A DNA stretch of 64,000 nucleotides from Bacterioplanes sp. (GTDB taxonomy: Bacteria; Pseudomonadota; Gammaproteobacteria; Pseudomonadales; Oceanobacteraceae). Within the stretch, counting starts at the first letter, position 1. Each line of letters begins with the position of its first letter. The stretch is from positions 1 through 64,000 of the forward strand of contig JACUUC010000003.1 of assembly GCA_014859445.1 (NCBI GenBank), in the 5' to 3' direction. Below are positions 37,558 to 47,822 of this stretch, piece after piece. The position numbers and the translations under genes were made by a program. The notes beneath the pieces were generated by a model. It was not told where the DNA came from, did not search any database, and was given only the letters and a program-made list of their open reading frames with translations.

Positions 37558-39672
37558 TTAAAGAACACGCATACCGGGCTGAGCGCCTTCGTGCGGTTCC
37601 AACAACCATAAATCGGCACCACCCGGCCCTGCGGCCAGGACCATGCCTTCGGATACACCAAATTTCATCTTACGCGGTGCCAAATTCGCCACCACCACCG
37701 TCAACTTACCTTGCAAATCTTGCGGCGCGTAGGCCGCTTTAATACCGGAAAACACGTTGCGCGTTTCGTTATTGCCAATGTCCAACGTCAATTGCAGCAG
37801 TTTCTCTGCACCTTCAACGTGCTCGGCACGCACAATACGAGCAATGCGCAAATCGACTTTGGCAAAGTCCGCAAACTCAATGGTGTCGGCAATTACTTCC
37901 GTGCCGTCTTCGCGCAATTCGGGGCCTTTGTTTTTGCTTTTCGCGGGTTTGTCTTTCACCGCGGCCACCTTTGTCGTACTGGCCGCAGCGGCCGGAGCCG
38001 CCAAACCGGTTTCCTTCGCCAACTCAGACTGGGTTTCTTGTAAAATGGCTTCCACTTTACTCAACTCGGCACGGGCTAACATGGGCGTAAAACCGTCAAT
38101 AGCATGACCCAGCAAAATCGTTTTACGTGAATCCCACGCCAAATCATCCAGCTTCATAAAGGCTTGGGTTTTCGCCGCTAATTCTGGCAATACCGGCGCT
38201 AAGTAAGTCATCAACTGACGGAAACAGTTCAATGCCACCGAACACACCGCCAACACCTCGGCTTCGCGTCCGGGTTCTTTGTTCATCGCCCACGGCGCTT
38301 TTAACTGAATGTACTCATTGGCTCGATCCGCCAACGCCATGATTTCTTTCATGGCACGCCCAAATTCACGCTTTTCGTACAACTCGGCAATCACATCACC
38401 ACGATCAATAAAGGCTTGCACCATCTCGGGCTCGGCGCACTCGGCACTTAATACCCCACCGCCTTTCACCACAAAATTCGCGGTACGGCTGGCAATGTTC
38501 ACCAGTTTATTCACCAAATCCGCATTCACACGCTGGACAAAATCTTCCAAATTCAGATCAAAGTCATCCACACTGCTGCCCAGCTTGGCGGCAAAGTAAT
38601 AGCGCAGATACGACGGGTTTAAATGATTCAAAAACGTGCGCGCCTTAATAAAGGTGCCGCGTGATTTCGACATCTTCGCACCATTTACCGTCACAAACCC
38701 ATGCGCATTCACCGCCGTTGGGGTACGGAAACCCGCTGCCGATAACATGGATGGCCAAAACAACGCATGGAAATTAATGATGTCTTTACCGATGAAGTGA
38801 TACACCTCGGCGTTCGAGTCAGGGCGCCAGTACTCATCAAAATCGAGGTCATCACGGCGATCACACAAATACTTAAAACTGGCCATGTAACCGATAGGCG
38901 CATCCAGCCACACATAGAAGAACTTACCCGGCGCATCCGGAATTTCAAAACCAAAATACGGCGCATCGCGCGAGATATCCCACTCTTGCAGGCCCGAGTC
39001 CAACCACTCGGCTAACTTATTCGCGACCTCTTCTTGCAAGGTGCCCGACCGTGTCCACTCTTGTAAAAACGCCTGAAAATCGGGCAGTTTGAAAAAGTAA
39101 TGCTCCGATTCTTTTTCAATTGGTGTCGCACCGGAAATCACCGAATACGGGTTCACCAAATCGGCCGGTGTATAGGTCGCGCCACAGGCTTCGCAGTTGT
39201 CGCCGTATTGATCGCCTGCGCCACACTTAGGGCATTCGCCCTTAATGTAACGATCGGCCAAAAATAACGACTTTACCGGATCGTATAATTGCTTGATGCG
39301 GCGCACGGCAATGTGACCTTTATCGCGGCAGGCGGTGTAAATGTACTCTGCCAATTCGCGGTTTTCATCACTGTGCGTGCTGTGAAAATGATCAAACGCA
39401 ATATGAAACGCAGCAAAATCCGCCTCGTGTTCGGCCTTCACATTGGCAATGAGTTGTTCTGGGGTAATGCCTTCTTTTTCGGCACGCAGCATGATGGCGG
39501 TGCCGTGGGCATCATCGGCGCACACATAGGTGCATTGATGACCACGGGATTTTTGAAAACGCACCCAAATATCGGTTTGGATGTATTCCAGCAAATGGCC
39601 AAGGTGAATAGAGCCATTGGCATAAGGCAAGGCACTGGTGACTAAGATTTTACGAGCGTTCGATTCGGTCAT
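37558..39672 (-). CDS. metG: Methionyl-tRNA synthetase
   Basis: The 704-aa class I synthetase charges tRNA-Met. It has the HIGH-type motif [18 protein letters not shown], a four-Cys zinc knuckle [18 protein letters not shown], the KMSKS loop [10 protein letters not shown], an anticodon-binding region and, after a Lys/Ala-rich linker (about 565-590), a C-terminal tRNA-binding OB-fold ([23 protein letters not shown]). It is slightly longer than E. coli MetG because of the linker. The Tim44-like gene starts 16 bp past its stop. Confidence 0.97.
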   Translation of the reverse strand: MTESNARKILVTSALPYANGSIHLGHLLEYIQTDIWVRFQKSRGHQCTYVCADDAHGTAIMLRAEKEGITPEQLIANVKAEHEADFAAFHIAFDHFHSTHSDENRELAEYIYTACRDKGHIAVRRIKQLYDPVKSLFLADRYIKGECPKCGAGDQYGDNCEACGATYTPADLVNPYSVISGATPIEKESEHYFFKLPDFQAFLQEWTRSGTLQEEVANKLAEWLDSGLQEWDISRDAPYFGFEIPDAPGKFFYVWLDAPIGYMASFKYLCDRRDDLDFDEYWRPDSNAEVYHFIGKDIINFHALFWPSMLSAAGFRTPTAVNAHGFVTVNGAKMSKSRGTFIKARTFLNHLNPSYLRYYFAAKLGSSVDDFDLNLEDFVQRVNADLVNKLVNIASRTANFVVKGGGVLSAECAEPEMVQAFIDRGDVIAELYEKREFGRAMKEIMALADRANEYIQLKAPWAMNKEPGREAEVLAVCSVALNCFRQLMTYLAPVLPELAAKTQAFMKLDDLAWDSRKTILLGHAIDGFTPMLARAELSKVEAILQETQSELAKETGLAAPAAAASTTKVAAVKDKPAKSKNKGPELREDGTEVIADTIEFADFAKVDLRIARIVRAEHVEGAEKLLQLTLDIGNNETRNVFSGIKAAYAPQDLQGKLTVVVANLAPRKMKFGVSEGMVLAAGPGGADLWLLEPHEGAQPGMRVL

Positions 39673-39733
39673 GACAATTCGCTACGGTGGCTCAACATAA
39701 AGGAGCGCCATTGTAGCGACTAATGGTAACGCC

Positions 39734-41038
39734 TTACAAATCGGATAACGGTTCGTAACCTGGCACCAGACTGAACTTCGCTGTACGCACCATATTGTCT
39801 TTGATCTGCATGATTTCGACACGGTACTGGCCAATCAACAAACACACGGGGGCGTCGGGAATATGCTCTAACGACTCCACAATCAAACCACTGATCGACT
39901 TAGGCCCATCGGTCGGTAGATCCCACACCAACGCCTTATTCACATCACGAATGAAGGCTGTGCCATCGACAATGTAACTGCCGTCCTCTTGAGGATGCAC
40001 ATCAGGCGAATTCGAGGTAGACACATCCGTCGTAAACTCACCGACAATTTCTTCCAAAATGTCTTCCAGCGTACAAATACCTTGAATATCACCGTACTCA
40101 TCCACCACCAAGGCGATGCGACGTTGATTTTTCTGGAAATTAAATAACTGCGTATGCAGAGGAGTACTTTCCGGAATAAAGTAAGGCTCGCGACAATGCT
40201 GTTCAATGCCCTGACGAATGCTGTCTTTGCTGTTTTCCGCCATGGTCAAAAAGCGACTGACATTACGCGTGTGCAACACACCAATCACGTCATTGATGTC
40301 ATTGCGATACACCGGCAAACGCGTGTGCTGCGTGGTGCGTAACTGCTGCAAAATGTCATCCACCTCATCGTCCAAGTCAATGCCAATGACTTCGTTACGC
40401 GGAATCATGATGTCATTCACCGTCATGTGCTCTAAGTCGAGAATACTCAACAGCATCAGCTTATGACGCTTTGGAATCATGCCACCCGCTTCGCGCACCA
40501 CCGAGCGTAATTCCTCGGTACTCAAATTGTCTGGCACCGCATTGTTTACATCGACACGAATCAAGCGCAACAACGCATTGGCAATGGTGTTCACAAACCA
40601 GACAAAGGGATACAGCGCCCACTGCAAAAACTGCAACACGGGCGCCGCCGGAAAGGCAATTTTTTCGGGGCGCAGTGCCGCCAAGGTTTTTGGCGTCAGC
40701 TCGGCAAAAATCAACACCACCAAGGTGAACAATACCGTATTCACTAGCACCGCCAAATCGGGATTATCCGGCCATAAGCGCTGACTGATGATGGTGGCTA
40801 ACGCCGCTGCCGCAAAGTTAACCAAGTTATTGCCCGTAAGGATCGTACCGATCAACCGATCGGGTTTATCCATTAACGCCGCCGCACGCATCGCACCTTT
40901 ATGCTTATTTTTCGCCATGTGCCGCAATCGGTAGCGGTTCAACGACATCATGCCGGTTTCCGAACTGGAAAAGAATGCCGAAATCACAATCAAAACGGCC
41001 AAAATAGAAAACAGAACACTCAATGGAATGTCGTTCAA
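39734..41038 (-). CDS. CNNM/CorB-type membrane protein with CBS domains (YfjD-like)
   Basis: This 434-aa protein has an N-terminal DUF21/CNNM transmembrane domain (about 1-180, with SSSETGMMSLNRYRLRHMAK), a pair of CBS domains (about 205-330) and a CorC_HlyC domain at the C-terminus. It resembles the CorB/YfjD group that is linked to Mg2+ export or cobalt/magnesium resistance. In many relatives it lies by ypjD and ffh; here it is 20 kb away, upstream of metG. Confidence 0.88.
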   Translation of the reverse strand: MNDIPLSVLFSILAVLIVISAFFSSSETGMMSLNRYRLRHMAKNKHKGAMRAAALMDKPDRLIGTILTGNNLVNFAAAALATIISQRLWPDNPDLAVLVNTVLFTLVVLIFAELTPKTLAALRPEKIAFPAAPVLQFLQWALYPFVWFVNTIANALLRLIRVDVNNAVPDNLSTEELRSVVREAGGMIPKRHKLMLLSILDLEHMTVNDIMIPRNEVIGIDLDDEVDDILQQLRTTQHTRLPVYRNDINDVIGVLHTRNVSRFLTMAENSKDSIRQGIEQHCREPYFIPESTPLHTQLFNFQKNQRRIALVVDEYGDIQGICTLEDILEEIVGEFTTDVSTSNSPDVHPQEDGSYIVDGTAFIRDVNKALVWDLPTDGPKSISGLIVESLEHIPDAPVCLLIGQYRVEIMQIKDNMVRTAKFSLVPGYEPLSDL

Positions 41039-41212
41039 GACACAACCCTAACCTAACCAGAAAGACGTCATGATAGGCGTTGGCGTCGCCCTGTCAATCG
41101 GCAGCCACTTCGGCCGCCGCACTTCGGCACTGCACAATGACGACGTTCGGTGTAGAATGCGGCCTTTTCTAATCTCACTATTCGCCTTTGTTTACGCCGT
41201 TCGGGAGCTACC

Positions 41213-42058
41213 ATGGATTTACGTCAACACCAAGACACCTTGTTTCGTACCGTGCAATTCGCGCTCGACGAAGACATCGGCAGCGGCGACATCACGGCAC
41301 AACTGATTCCGGCCAACGAACGTGCCAAAGCACGCATCATCTCACGCGAACGGGCCATCGTTGCTGGAACGGCATGGGTCAATGAAGTGTTTCGTCAGCT
41401 CGACCCCACCGTGCAGATCACCTGGCGAGTGAGCGATGGTCAATGGGTACGCCCCAATCAAGTCTTATTTGAACTGAGCGGCCCAGCTCGCTCGTTATTA
41501 ACCGGCGAACGCTGCGCCTTAAACTTTTTGCAAACCCTATCCGGCACCGCCACTGTTTGTCGTCACTATGCCGACCACGTGCAAGGCACCGGCGTAAAAT
41601 TACTCGATACACGCAAAACCCTACCCGGCCTACGCATCGCACAAAAATACGCCGTACACGTCGGCGGCTGCTACAACCACCGCATTGGCTTGTACGACGC
41701 CTTTTTAATTAAAGAAAACCACATCATGGCCGCCGGTGGCATTGCCGCCGCCGTACAACAAGCACAACACATTGCGCCCGGCAAACCCATCGAAGTCGAA
41801 GTCGAAACCGAACAACAGCTCGATCAAGCCATCGACGCTGGAGCACACATTATTATGCTCGACAACTTCAGCCCCAGCCGTATGCGTGAAGCTGTGCATC
41901 ACACCCGCGCGCGCCAACCGCAAGTTAAGCTGGAAGCCTCGGGCAACATCACCAACACCACCTTGCGCCCCTACGCCGAAACCGGCGTGGATTACATCTC
42001 GATTGGCGCACTCACAAAAGATTGCAAAGCCATCGACCTGTCGATGCGGTTGGTGTAA
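41213..42058 (+). CDS. nadC: Quinolinate phosphoribosyltransferase (nicotinate-nucleotide pyrophosphorylase)
   Basis: NadC converts quinolinate and PRPP to nicotinate mononucleotide, in NAD synthesis. The 281-aa protein has [12 protein letters not shown], the PRPP/quinolinate-binding [48 protein letters not shown] and [33 protein letters not shown] lies 5 nt before the ATG. A promoter-like pair, TGCACA (41131) and TAGAAT (41153), is 16 nt apart upstream. Its place beside pilA is usual in gammaproteobacteria. Confidence 0.96.
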   Translation: MDLRQHQDTLFRTVQFALDEDIGSGDITAQLIPANERAKARIISRERAIVAGTAWVNEVFRQLDPTVQITWRVSDGQWVRPNQVLFELSGPARSLLTGERCALNFLQTLSGTATVCRHYADHVQGTGVKLLDTRKTLPGLRIAQKYAVHVGGCYNHRIGLYDAFLIKENHIMAAGGIAAAVQQAQHIAPGKPIEVEVETEQQLDQAIDAGAHIIMLDNFSPSRMREAVHHTRARQPQVKLEASGNITNTTLRPYAETGVDYISIGALTKDCKAIDLSMRLV

Positions 42059-42344
42059 TGCCTCACGTCACCTTCAAGACTTAGACGACGATGGCCAATT
42101 TTTTGCCACAACGTGCACTTTTTTCACCACTAAAGTGACCTTTTTTGTCACTTTAGTGAGCTTTGATCACACATTCACCAGCAGTAATGCGACACAAGTC
42201 ATACTTTACTAAAAAACCCAAAATCAAGGACTTGCACACCCCTAAGAAGCTTGGCACACTGCCTTCACTGTCGTAATGACACGGCGAAGCGGCTTCACCG
42301 CTTTACCCCATAATTAGAATCTCGCATGCGAGTGGAGAAAGACT
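42059..42344. promoter_or_regulatory. nadC-pilA intergenic region with perfect inverted repeat
   Basis: CACTAAAGTGAC (42128-42139) and its exact complement (42147-42158) enclose CTTTTTT, giving a 12-bp hairpin about 190 nt before pilA. A related CACTTTTTTCAC precedes it. It could be a nadC terminator (the T run is in the loop, which is unusual) or an operator. A smaller hairpin AAGCGG/CCGCTT follows nearer pilA. I found no convincing sigma-54 site. The pilA ribosome site GGAGAAAG is strong. Confidence 0.55.
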
Positions 42345-42827
42345 ATGACAAACCAAAAAGGTTTTAGCTTAATTGAATTGATGATCGTGATCGCGATCAT
42401 CGGTATTTTGGCTTCTGTGGCGGTGCCACAGTATCAAGACTATGTATTACGTACCGATGCAACTAACTCCTTAGCAGTTGCACGCCCATTGCAATTGGCT
42501 GTGGGTGAATATGCCGCTCGCTTCTCTGAGTTACCAGGCGATTGGGATGATTTAACGGGCTATACTGGTATTAATGATGACCCAGAATCTCACTCTGCCG
42601 GCAATATCGCAGAAATTGATTTGTCTGATGATGACTTAGCTGTTTTAACACTAACATTTAAAGGTACTGGTGATGGTGTTCCAGCTAAACTAGCTGGTAA
42701 AACATACGAGTTAGTACCTGAAATTAACGACAATGGTGTTGTTACTTGGTCTACTAGCACAAGCAACGTAACTAATGATGATAGCCTGCCCGAACTACCT
42801 ATCAAGTACTTGCCACGTACTAAGTAA
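42345..42827 (+). CDS. pilA: Type IV major pilin PilA
   Basis: The 160-aa prepilin has a short leader MTNQKG cut before Phe by PilD, then the invariant hydrophobic N-terminus [28 protein letters not shown] with Glu5. The mature part (about 154 aa) has no cysteine, so the usual C-terminal disulfide loop is absent; the tail is [13 protein letters not shown]. Codon use is strongly biased to GGT, GCT, GTT and ACT, unlike its neighbours, as in a highly expressed gene. Followed by a strong terminator, so probably its own transcript. Confidence 0.93.
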   Translation: MTNQKGFSLIELMIVIAIIGILASVAVPQYQDYVLRTDATNSLAVARPLQLAVGEYAARFSELPGDWDDLTGYTGINDDPESHSAGNIAEIDLSDDDLAVLTLTFKGTGDGVPAKLAGKTYELVPEINDNGVVTWSTSTSNVTNDDSLPELPIKYLPRTK

Positions 42828-42841
42828 GACTGCAGGACTGT

Positions 42842-42870
42842 AAAAAACCGACCTTCGGGTCGGTTTTTTT
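42842..42870 (+). terminator. Strong intrinsic terminator after pilA
   Basis: AAAAAACCGACC and GGTCGGTTTTTT pair around the stable tetraloop TTCG, with seven T. It separates the pilA transcript from pilB. Confidence 0.93.
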
Positions 42871-43009
42871 ATGCCCGTTTTCTGCTTACCATCAAATTCA
42901 TGGGCTTTTTTTGCAGGCCATCGCACAGTTTCCCCGCCTCTTGCTAGCGCTCATCGCGCCCCTCTGGTATGTTGCCTTATCATAATAAACACCGTTAGGA
43001 ATCGTGATC

Positions 43010-44710
43010 ATGGCGTTATTGACTGGCCTACCGCGCCGCTTGGTGGAGCAGCAATTACTGAGTGCGCAACAAGCGCAAGAACTCCTTGAACAAGCGCGCC
43101 AGAATAAGCAGCATTTTGTCGCTGCCGCCGTGGCCGCCGGAAAAGTGAAAGCACGCCCGTTGGCCATGCTGGCCGCCGAAGAATTTGGCCTGCCTTTACT
43201 GGATTTGGCCAGCTTCGATTTGGAATTACTCGAGACCGAATTAGTCAGCCGCGAATTGATTGAAAAGCACCGGGTATTGCCGTTATTTAAGCGCGGTAAT
43301 CGCTTGTACGTGGCACAAAGTGACCCCTCGGCCATGCTGGCCATCGACGAAATCAAATTCAACACCGGCATGACGGTGGAATCGGTGTTGGTCGAAGAAG
43401 ACAAACTGCACAGCGCCGTTGACCGATTTTTGAATGCCAGCGACACGTCAATGGGGGATTTGGGCGGTGAATTAGACGACATCGACCTAGAAGACCCCGA
43501 CGCCAAAGAAAAACAAGCCGCGAAAGAGGCCGAAACCGACAGCGGTGATGACGCGCCCATTGTCCGTTTCATTAACAAAATGCTGCTCGACGCCGTCAAA
43601 GAAGGCGCGTCGGATTTGCATTTCGAGCCGTACGAAAAACGCTATCGCGTGCGTTACCGCACCGACGGTATTTTGCATGAGGTATCCAGCCCGCCCATTA
43701 ACTTGGCCGGTAAGATTGCCGCGCGGTTAAAGGTGATGTCGAAAATGGACATTTCTGAGCGTCGCTTACCGCAAGATGGCCGCATCAAAATGAAACTGTC
43801 GAAAAACAAAGCCATCGACTTTCGCGTGAACACCTTGCCGACACTGTGGGGCGAAAAGGTGGTGTTGCGGATTCTGGATTCGTCCTCAGCCCAGCTCGGT
43901 ATCGACATGCTGGGTTACGAGCCCGACCAAAAAGACTTGTACATGGCCGCGTTGGCGAAACCACAAGGCATGATTTTGGTGACGGGGCCAACGGGCTCTG
44001 GCAAAACCGTGTCGCTGTACACGGGTTTGAACATTCTGAACGTGGAAGGCACCAACATTTCCACCGCCGAAGATCCGGTTGAAATCAATCTCGAAGGCAT
44101 CAACCAAGTGAACGTGAATGCTCGGGTTGGATTGGACTTTGCCTCAGCCCTTCGTTCGTTTTTACGTCAAGATCCTGATGTTGTCATGGTCGGTGAGATT
44201 CGAGACCTCGAAACCGCCTCCATCGCCATCAAAGCCGCACAAACGGGCCACTTGGTGTTATCCACCTTGCACACCAACAGCGCCGCCGAAACCCTCACGC
44301 GCTTGGCCAACATGGGCGTGCCTGCCTTTAACATTGCCACGTCCGTGAGCTTGATCATTGCTCAGCGCTTGGCTCGACGGTTATGCTCTAAATGCAAACA
44401 ACCGGCGGATGTGCCAGAACAGGCGTTGTTAGACGCTGGTTTCAGCCAAGAACAATTGGCCACGGCCGAAATTTACCAACCGGTGGGTTGCGAACAGTGC
44501 AATGGCGGTTATAAAGGTCGCGTGGGTATCTACGAAGTCGTTAAAATGACGGATTCGATCTCGCGTATTATCATGGCCGGTGGTAACTCCATCGAAATCG
44601 CCGACTGTGCCCGCAAAGAAGGTTTTAACAGCTTGCGTACCTCGGCGTTACAAAAAGTGGCCCAAGGTGTGACCAGTTTGGCCGAAGCCAACCGCGTAAC
44701 CACGGATTAA
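43010..44710 (+). CDS. pilB: Type IV pilus extension ATPase PilB
   Basis: PilB is the cytoplasmic hexameric motor that polymerises pilin. It has 566 aa from ATG 43010, chosen because TAGGA lies 9 nt upstream; GTG 43004 would be too close. The N-terminal MshEN-type domain (about 1-150) is followed by the ATPase: Walker A GPTGSGKT, Asp box, Walker B DPDVVMVGEIRD and His box TGHLVLSTLHTN. The zinc Cys4 site is present: CSKCKQPAD and CEQCNGG. First gene of pilB-pilC-pilD. Confidence 0.96.
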   Translation: MALLTGLPRRLVEQQLLSAQQAQELLEQARQNKQHFVAAAVAAGKVKARPLAMLAAEEFGLPLLDLASFDLELLETELVSRELIEKHRVLPLFKRGNRLYVAQSDPSAMLAIDEIKFNTGMTVESVLVEEDKLHSAVDRFLNASDTSMGDLGGELDDIDLEDPDAKEKQAAKEAETDSGDDAPIVRFINKMLLDAVKEGASDLHFEPYEKRYRVRYRTDGILHEVSSPPINLAGKIAARLKVMSKMDISERRLPQDGRIKMKLSKNKAIDFRVNTLPTLWGEKVVLRILDSSSAQLGIDMLGYEPDQKDLYMAALAKPQGMILVTGPTGSGKTVSLYTGLNILNVEGTNISTAEDPVEINLEGINQVNVNARVGLDFASALRSFLRQDPDVVMVGEIRDLETASIAIKAAQTGHLVLSTLHTNSAAETLTRLANMGVPAFNIATSVSLIIAQRLARRLCSKCKQPADVPEQALLDAGFSQEQLATAEIYQPVGCEQCNGGYKGRVGIYEVVKMTDSISRIIMAGGNSIEIADCARKEGFNSLRTSALQKVAQGVTSLAEANRVTTD

Positions 44711-44753
44711 CCGCGTGCGACACACAACGCAGCGCAAAGGATGAAGAATAGTT

Positions 44754-45980
44754 ATGGCAAAAAAAGACAATAAGGTCGCCTTTGTTTGGGAAGGCACCAA
44801 TCGACGTGGCCAGTCCATCAAAGGGGAATTGATGGGGCAAAACGCGGCGATGGTCAAAGCGCAATTGCGCAAGCAAGGCGTGACACCGAAAAAAGTCAAA
44901 AAGGTGGCGCAGCCCTTGTTTGGGCTGGGTGGCAAGTCGGGTAAAAAGATCAAATCGCAAGACATCACCTTTTTTACTCGCCAAATGGCCACCATGATCA
45001 AAGCCGGTGTGCCCTTGGTGCAGTCGTTTGATATTGTCGCCGATGGCGTCGATAACCCAACCATGAAAGAACTGGTGTATGAAATTCGCGACACAGTCTC
45101 CGCCGGTAACGATTTTGCCTCGGCGCTCAAACAGCACCCCGAATATTTCGATGAGCTGACCTGCAATTTGGTGGAATCGGGCGAGCAAGCAGGTGCGTTG
45201 GAATCCATGCTCGACAAGGTGGCCGTTTACAAAGAAAAAACCGAAGCACTGCGCGCCAAGATCAAAAAAGCATTGATGTACCCAGCCATTACCTTAATCA
45301 TTGCGTTTATTGTCACCGTGCTACTATTGGTCAAAGTGGTACCCACTTTCCAAGACATGTTCAACAACTTTGGCGCTGAATTGCCCGGGCCAACCCAATT
45401 TGTGGTGATGCTCTCGGAAGTGGCGCAAGCTTATTATCTGCATGCCTTTGCCTTGCTCATTATCGCCGGGGTCGGTTTTACGCAAGCGCTAAAACGCTCG
45501 AAAGCCTTTAGTAACGGCTTTGAACGCTTCACCTTAAAAGTACCCGTGTTTGGTGATTTGATTCGTAAAGCTGCCGTGGCTCGTTATGCCCGCGTACTAT
45601 CCACCACGTTTGCTGCTGGCGTGCCCTTAGTCGAAGCGCTCGATTCGGTGGCCGGTGCAGTGGGCAATGTGGTGTATAAAGACGCGGTACTACGAATTCG
45701 CGACGAAGTATCGCAAGGTCAACAAATGCACTTTGCCATGCGCTCCACCGGCGTATTCCCCAATATGGTGGTGCAAATGACCAGTATTGGTGAAGAATCC
45801 GGTGCGCTGGATGCCATGCTCGACAAAGCCGCTACGTATTTTGAAGAAGAAGTCGATAACGCAGTTGAAAGCATGACGGCGATGTTAGAGCCTATGGTCA
45901 TGGCCTTTTTAGGGGTGGTTATTGGTGGTTTGATCGTCGCCATGTACTTGCCGATCTTCATGATGGGGGACGTGGTTTAA
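44754..45980 (+). CDS. pilC: Type IV pilus inner-membrane platform protein PilC
   Basis: PilC (408 aa) is the membrane platform on which PilB and PilT act. It has two T2SF domains (about 70-195 and 275-395; ITFFTRQMATMIKAGVPLVQ and RYARVLSTTFAAGVPLVEAL) and three membrane helices, the last ending at the C-terminus. It follows pilB by 43 nt and overlaps pilD by one base. Confidence 0.96.
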   Translation: MAKKDNKVAFVWEGTNRRGQSIKGELMGQNAAMVKAQLRKQGVTPKKVKKVAQPLFGLGGKSGKKIKSQDITFFTRQMATMIKAGVPLVQSFDIVADGVDNPTMKELVYEIRDTVSAGNDFASALKQHPEYFDELTCNLVESGEQAGALESMLDKVAVYKEKTEALRAKIKKALMYPAITLIIAFIVTVLLLVKVVPTFQDMFNNFGAELPGPTQFVVMLSEVAQAYYLHAFALLIIAGVGFTQALKRSKAFSNGFERFTLKVPVFGDLIRKAAVARYARVLSTTFAAGVPLVEALDSVAGAVGNVVYKDAVLRIRDEVSQGQQMHFAMRSTGVFPNMVVQMTSIGEESGALDAMLDKAATYFEEEVDNAVESMTAMLEPMVMAFLGVVIGGLIVAMYLPIFMMGDVV

Positions 45981-46864
45981 TGCAAACCCTGTCCTATTTG
46001 GGGAGCGAGCTTTGGCTGTCTGTTCTGACGGTTCTGATTATCAGCCTCTTGGTCGGCAGTTTTTTGAACGTGCTCATTTTGCGTTTGCCGATCATGATGT
46101 TTCGTCAGTGGCAACGCGATTGCGCTACCCTGCCCGAGTCGTTACCCGACCATCCGGCGCTGAAGCAGCCCGATCAGCCCTACAACTTGTTCAAACCCGA
46201 TTCTCATTGCCCTCAGTGCCATGCGCCGGTACGGGCTTGGCAGAATATTCCCATCATCAGTTGGTTGTTGCTGAAAGGTCGTTGTGCGGCCTGTGGCACA
46301 GGCATTGGCGTACGTTACCCCATCGTCGAGTTGGTCACCGCCTTGTGCAGTGTGACCTTGTTGTGGGTGTTTCCGTGGGGTTGGGAGCTGGCCGCCATGT
46401 TGATCTTTACGTGGCTTCTGATCAGCTTAACCGTGATTGATATTGACCATCAGCTGCTGCCCGACCAACTCACCTTTGCCTTGTTGTGGCTCGGGCTGTT
46501 GGTGAATAGCCAAGGGCTATTTGTGTCGTTACACGACGCGGTGTACGGTGCGGTCGTGGGTTATGGCGCGCTGTGGTCGGTGTTTTGGCTGTTTAAACTG
46601 GCCACCGGCAAGGATGGCATGGGGTATGGCGATTTTAAACTGCTGGCCGCACTGGGTGCTTGGCTCGGCGTGCAAGCCTTACCCATGATTATTTTGCTGT
46701 CGTCCGTGGTGGGTGCCGTAGTCGGCATTTTGGGTATTTTGATATTGGGTCGTGATAAAAATATTCCGATACCCTTTGGCCCCTATCTGGCCGCCGCAGG
46801 TTGGATTGCCGCCTTGTGGGGCAATGACATCAGTGCTTGGTATTTTGCCCATTGGGCTTGGTAA
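45980..46864 (+). CDS. pilD: Prepilin peptidase/N-methyltransferase PilD
   Basis: PilD cuts prepilin leaders and methylates the new N-terminus. The 294-aa protein has the N-terminal methyltransferase-linked domain with two CxxC pairs (CPQCHAPVRAW and CAACG, about residues 73-100) and two catalytic aspartates in DIDHQLLPDQLT and GYGDFKLLAALGAWLG. About eight membrane helices. Start codon overlaps the pilC stop (TAATG), so the two are coupled. Confidence 0.96.
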   Translation: MQTLSYLGSELWLSVLTVLIISLLVGSFLNVLILRLPIMMFRQWQRDCATLPESLPDHPALKQPDQPYNLFKPDSHCPQCHAPVRAWQNIPIISWLLLKGRCAACGTGIGVRYPIVELVTALCSVTLLWVFPWGWELAAMLIFTWLLISLTVIDIDHQLLPDQLTFALLWLGLLVNSQGLFVSLHDAVYGAVVGYGALWSVFWLFKLATGKDGMGYGDFKLLAALGAWLGVQALPMIILLSSVVGAVVGILGILILGRDKNIPIPFGPYLAAAGWIAALWGNDISAWYFAHWAW

Positions 46865-46889
46865 ACACAATATTCGCTAAGGGTGGTGC

Positions 46890-47507
46890 ATGAGTCGGTG
46901 GGTATTGGGATTAACAGGGGGCATTGGCAGTGGTAAAACCGCCGCCAGCAACTGGTTTGCACAGCGAGGATTGGTCGTGGTCGATGCCGATGTGGTCGCG
47001 CGTGAGGTAGTGCAACCGCAGCAACCGGCATGGTGTGCCATACGCGACCGTTACGGCGCCGACGCCTTGCTGGATGACGGCCAACTGAATCGTCCGTGGT
47101 TGCGCACGAAGGTGTTTGCCGATGCGGCCGAACGAGTCTGGTTAGAGCAACAAACCCACCCGGCCATTCGTGATGCGATTGTACAGCAATTGCAACGCGC
47201 CCAATCGCTGTATGCGGTGCTGGTGTCGCCGCTGCTGTTTGAAAGCCAACAAGTGCAGTTAGTACAGCGGGTACTGGTGATTGATGTGGATGAAACCACG
47301 CAACTGCAACGTGCCAGTGCGCGTGATGGCAACGACGAAGAACAAATCAAACGCATTATCCAGGCGCAAATGCCGCGTGCGGAACGCTGTGCCCGCGCCG
47401 ATGATGTGGTGAATAACGAAGGTGATCTCGCTCATCTGCAACAGCAACTACACGCCCTGCACACGCGTTATGTGCCGTTGGCGCAACCCTCATCGAGAAC
47501 GCTATGA
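46890..47507 (+). CDS. coaE: Dephospho-CoA kinase
   Basis: CoaE (205 aa) carries out the last step of coenzyme A synthesis, phosphorylating the 3'-OH of dephospho-CoA. P-loop GLTGGIGSGKTAASN, DADVVAREV and the LID region (ARDGNDEEQIKRIIQAQM) are present. It lies 25 nt after pilD and overlaps yacG by four bases, the common pilD-coaE-yacG order. Confidence 0.95.
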   Translation: MSRWVLGLTGGIGSGKTAASNWFAQRGLVVVDADVVAREVVQPQQPAWCAIRDRYGADALLDDGQLNRPWLRTKVFADAAERVWLEQQTHPAIRDAIVQQLQRAQSLYAVLVSPLLFESQQVQLVQRVLVIDVDETTQLQRASARDGNDEEQIKRIIQAQMPRAERCARADDVVNNEGDLAHLQQQLHALHTRYVPLAQPSSRTL

Positions 47508-47710
47508 AAGTACAATGCCCTACCTGCCAAAAAGACGTGGAGTGGATTGCCAGCAACGTCGATCGCCCTTTTTGCAGCGCCCGCTGCCGCTTGATTGATT
47601 TAGGCGAATGGGCCAGCGGCAATCACGCCATTCCTGGCCCCAGTCTGGATGAAGCGCTGATGTCGGAGCAGCATCCAGAACTCGAACAAACGCCACCGAC
47701 GCATCATTAA
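47504..47710 (+). CDS. yacG: YacG zinc-finger protein (DNA gyrase inhibitor)
   Basis: This 68-aa protein binds zinc through four cysteines, Cys5-Cys8 (CPTC) and Cys24-Cys28 (FCSARC), followed by the family's RLIDLGEWASG. E. coli YacG binds GyrB and inhibits gyrase. Coupled to coaE through ATGA. The C-terminal tail (ELEQTPPTHH) is disordered. Confidence 0.93.
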   Translation: MKVQCPTCQKDVEWIASNVDRPFCSARCRLIDLGEWASGNHAIPGPSLDEALMSEQHPELEQTPPTHH

Positions 47711-47740
47711 TGCCTTCCAAACAATGAATACGTCAGCGTT

Positions 47741-47767
47741 GCCTAGTGCGACATTCTGTCACTAGGC
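47741..47767. promoter_or_regulatory. Inverted repeat before the copper chaperone gene
   Basis: GCCTAGTG and CACTAGGC form a perfect 8-bp inverted repeat with an 11-nt spacer, 30 nt after the yacG stop and 55 nt before the PCu(A)C gene. It lacks a T run. It could be an operator of the copper gene or a weak terminator of the pilus operon. Confidence 0.4.
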
Positions 47768-47822
47768 AGTCTGTTGCGGTTAGTCTATCCTTGCGAGCAT
47801 ATACCCCTTTGGAGATAGACGC

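Noticed and set aside
42251-42270. TTGGCAC upstream of pilA as a sigma-54 promoter
   Set aside because: The -12 GC element is not at the required spacing.
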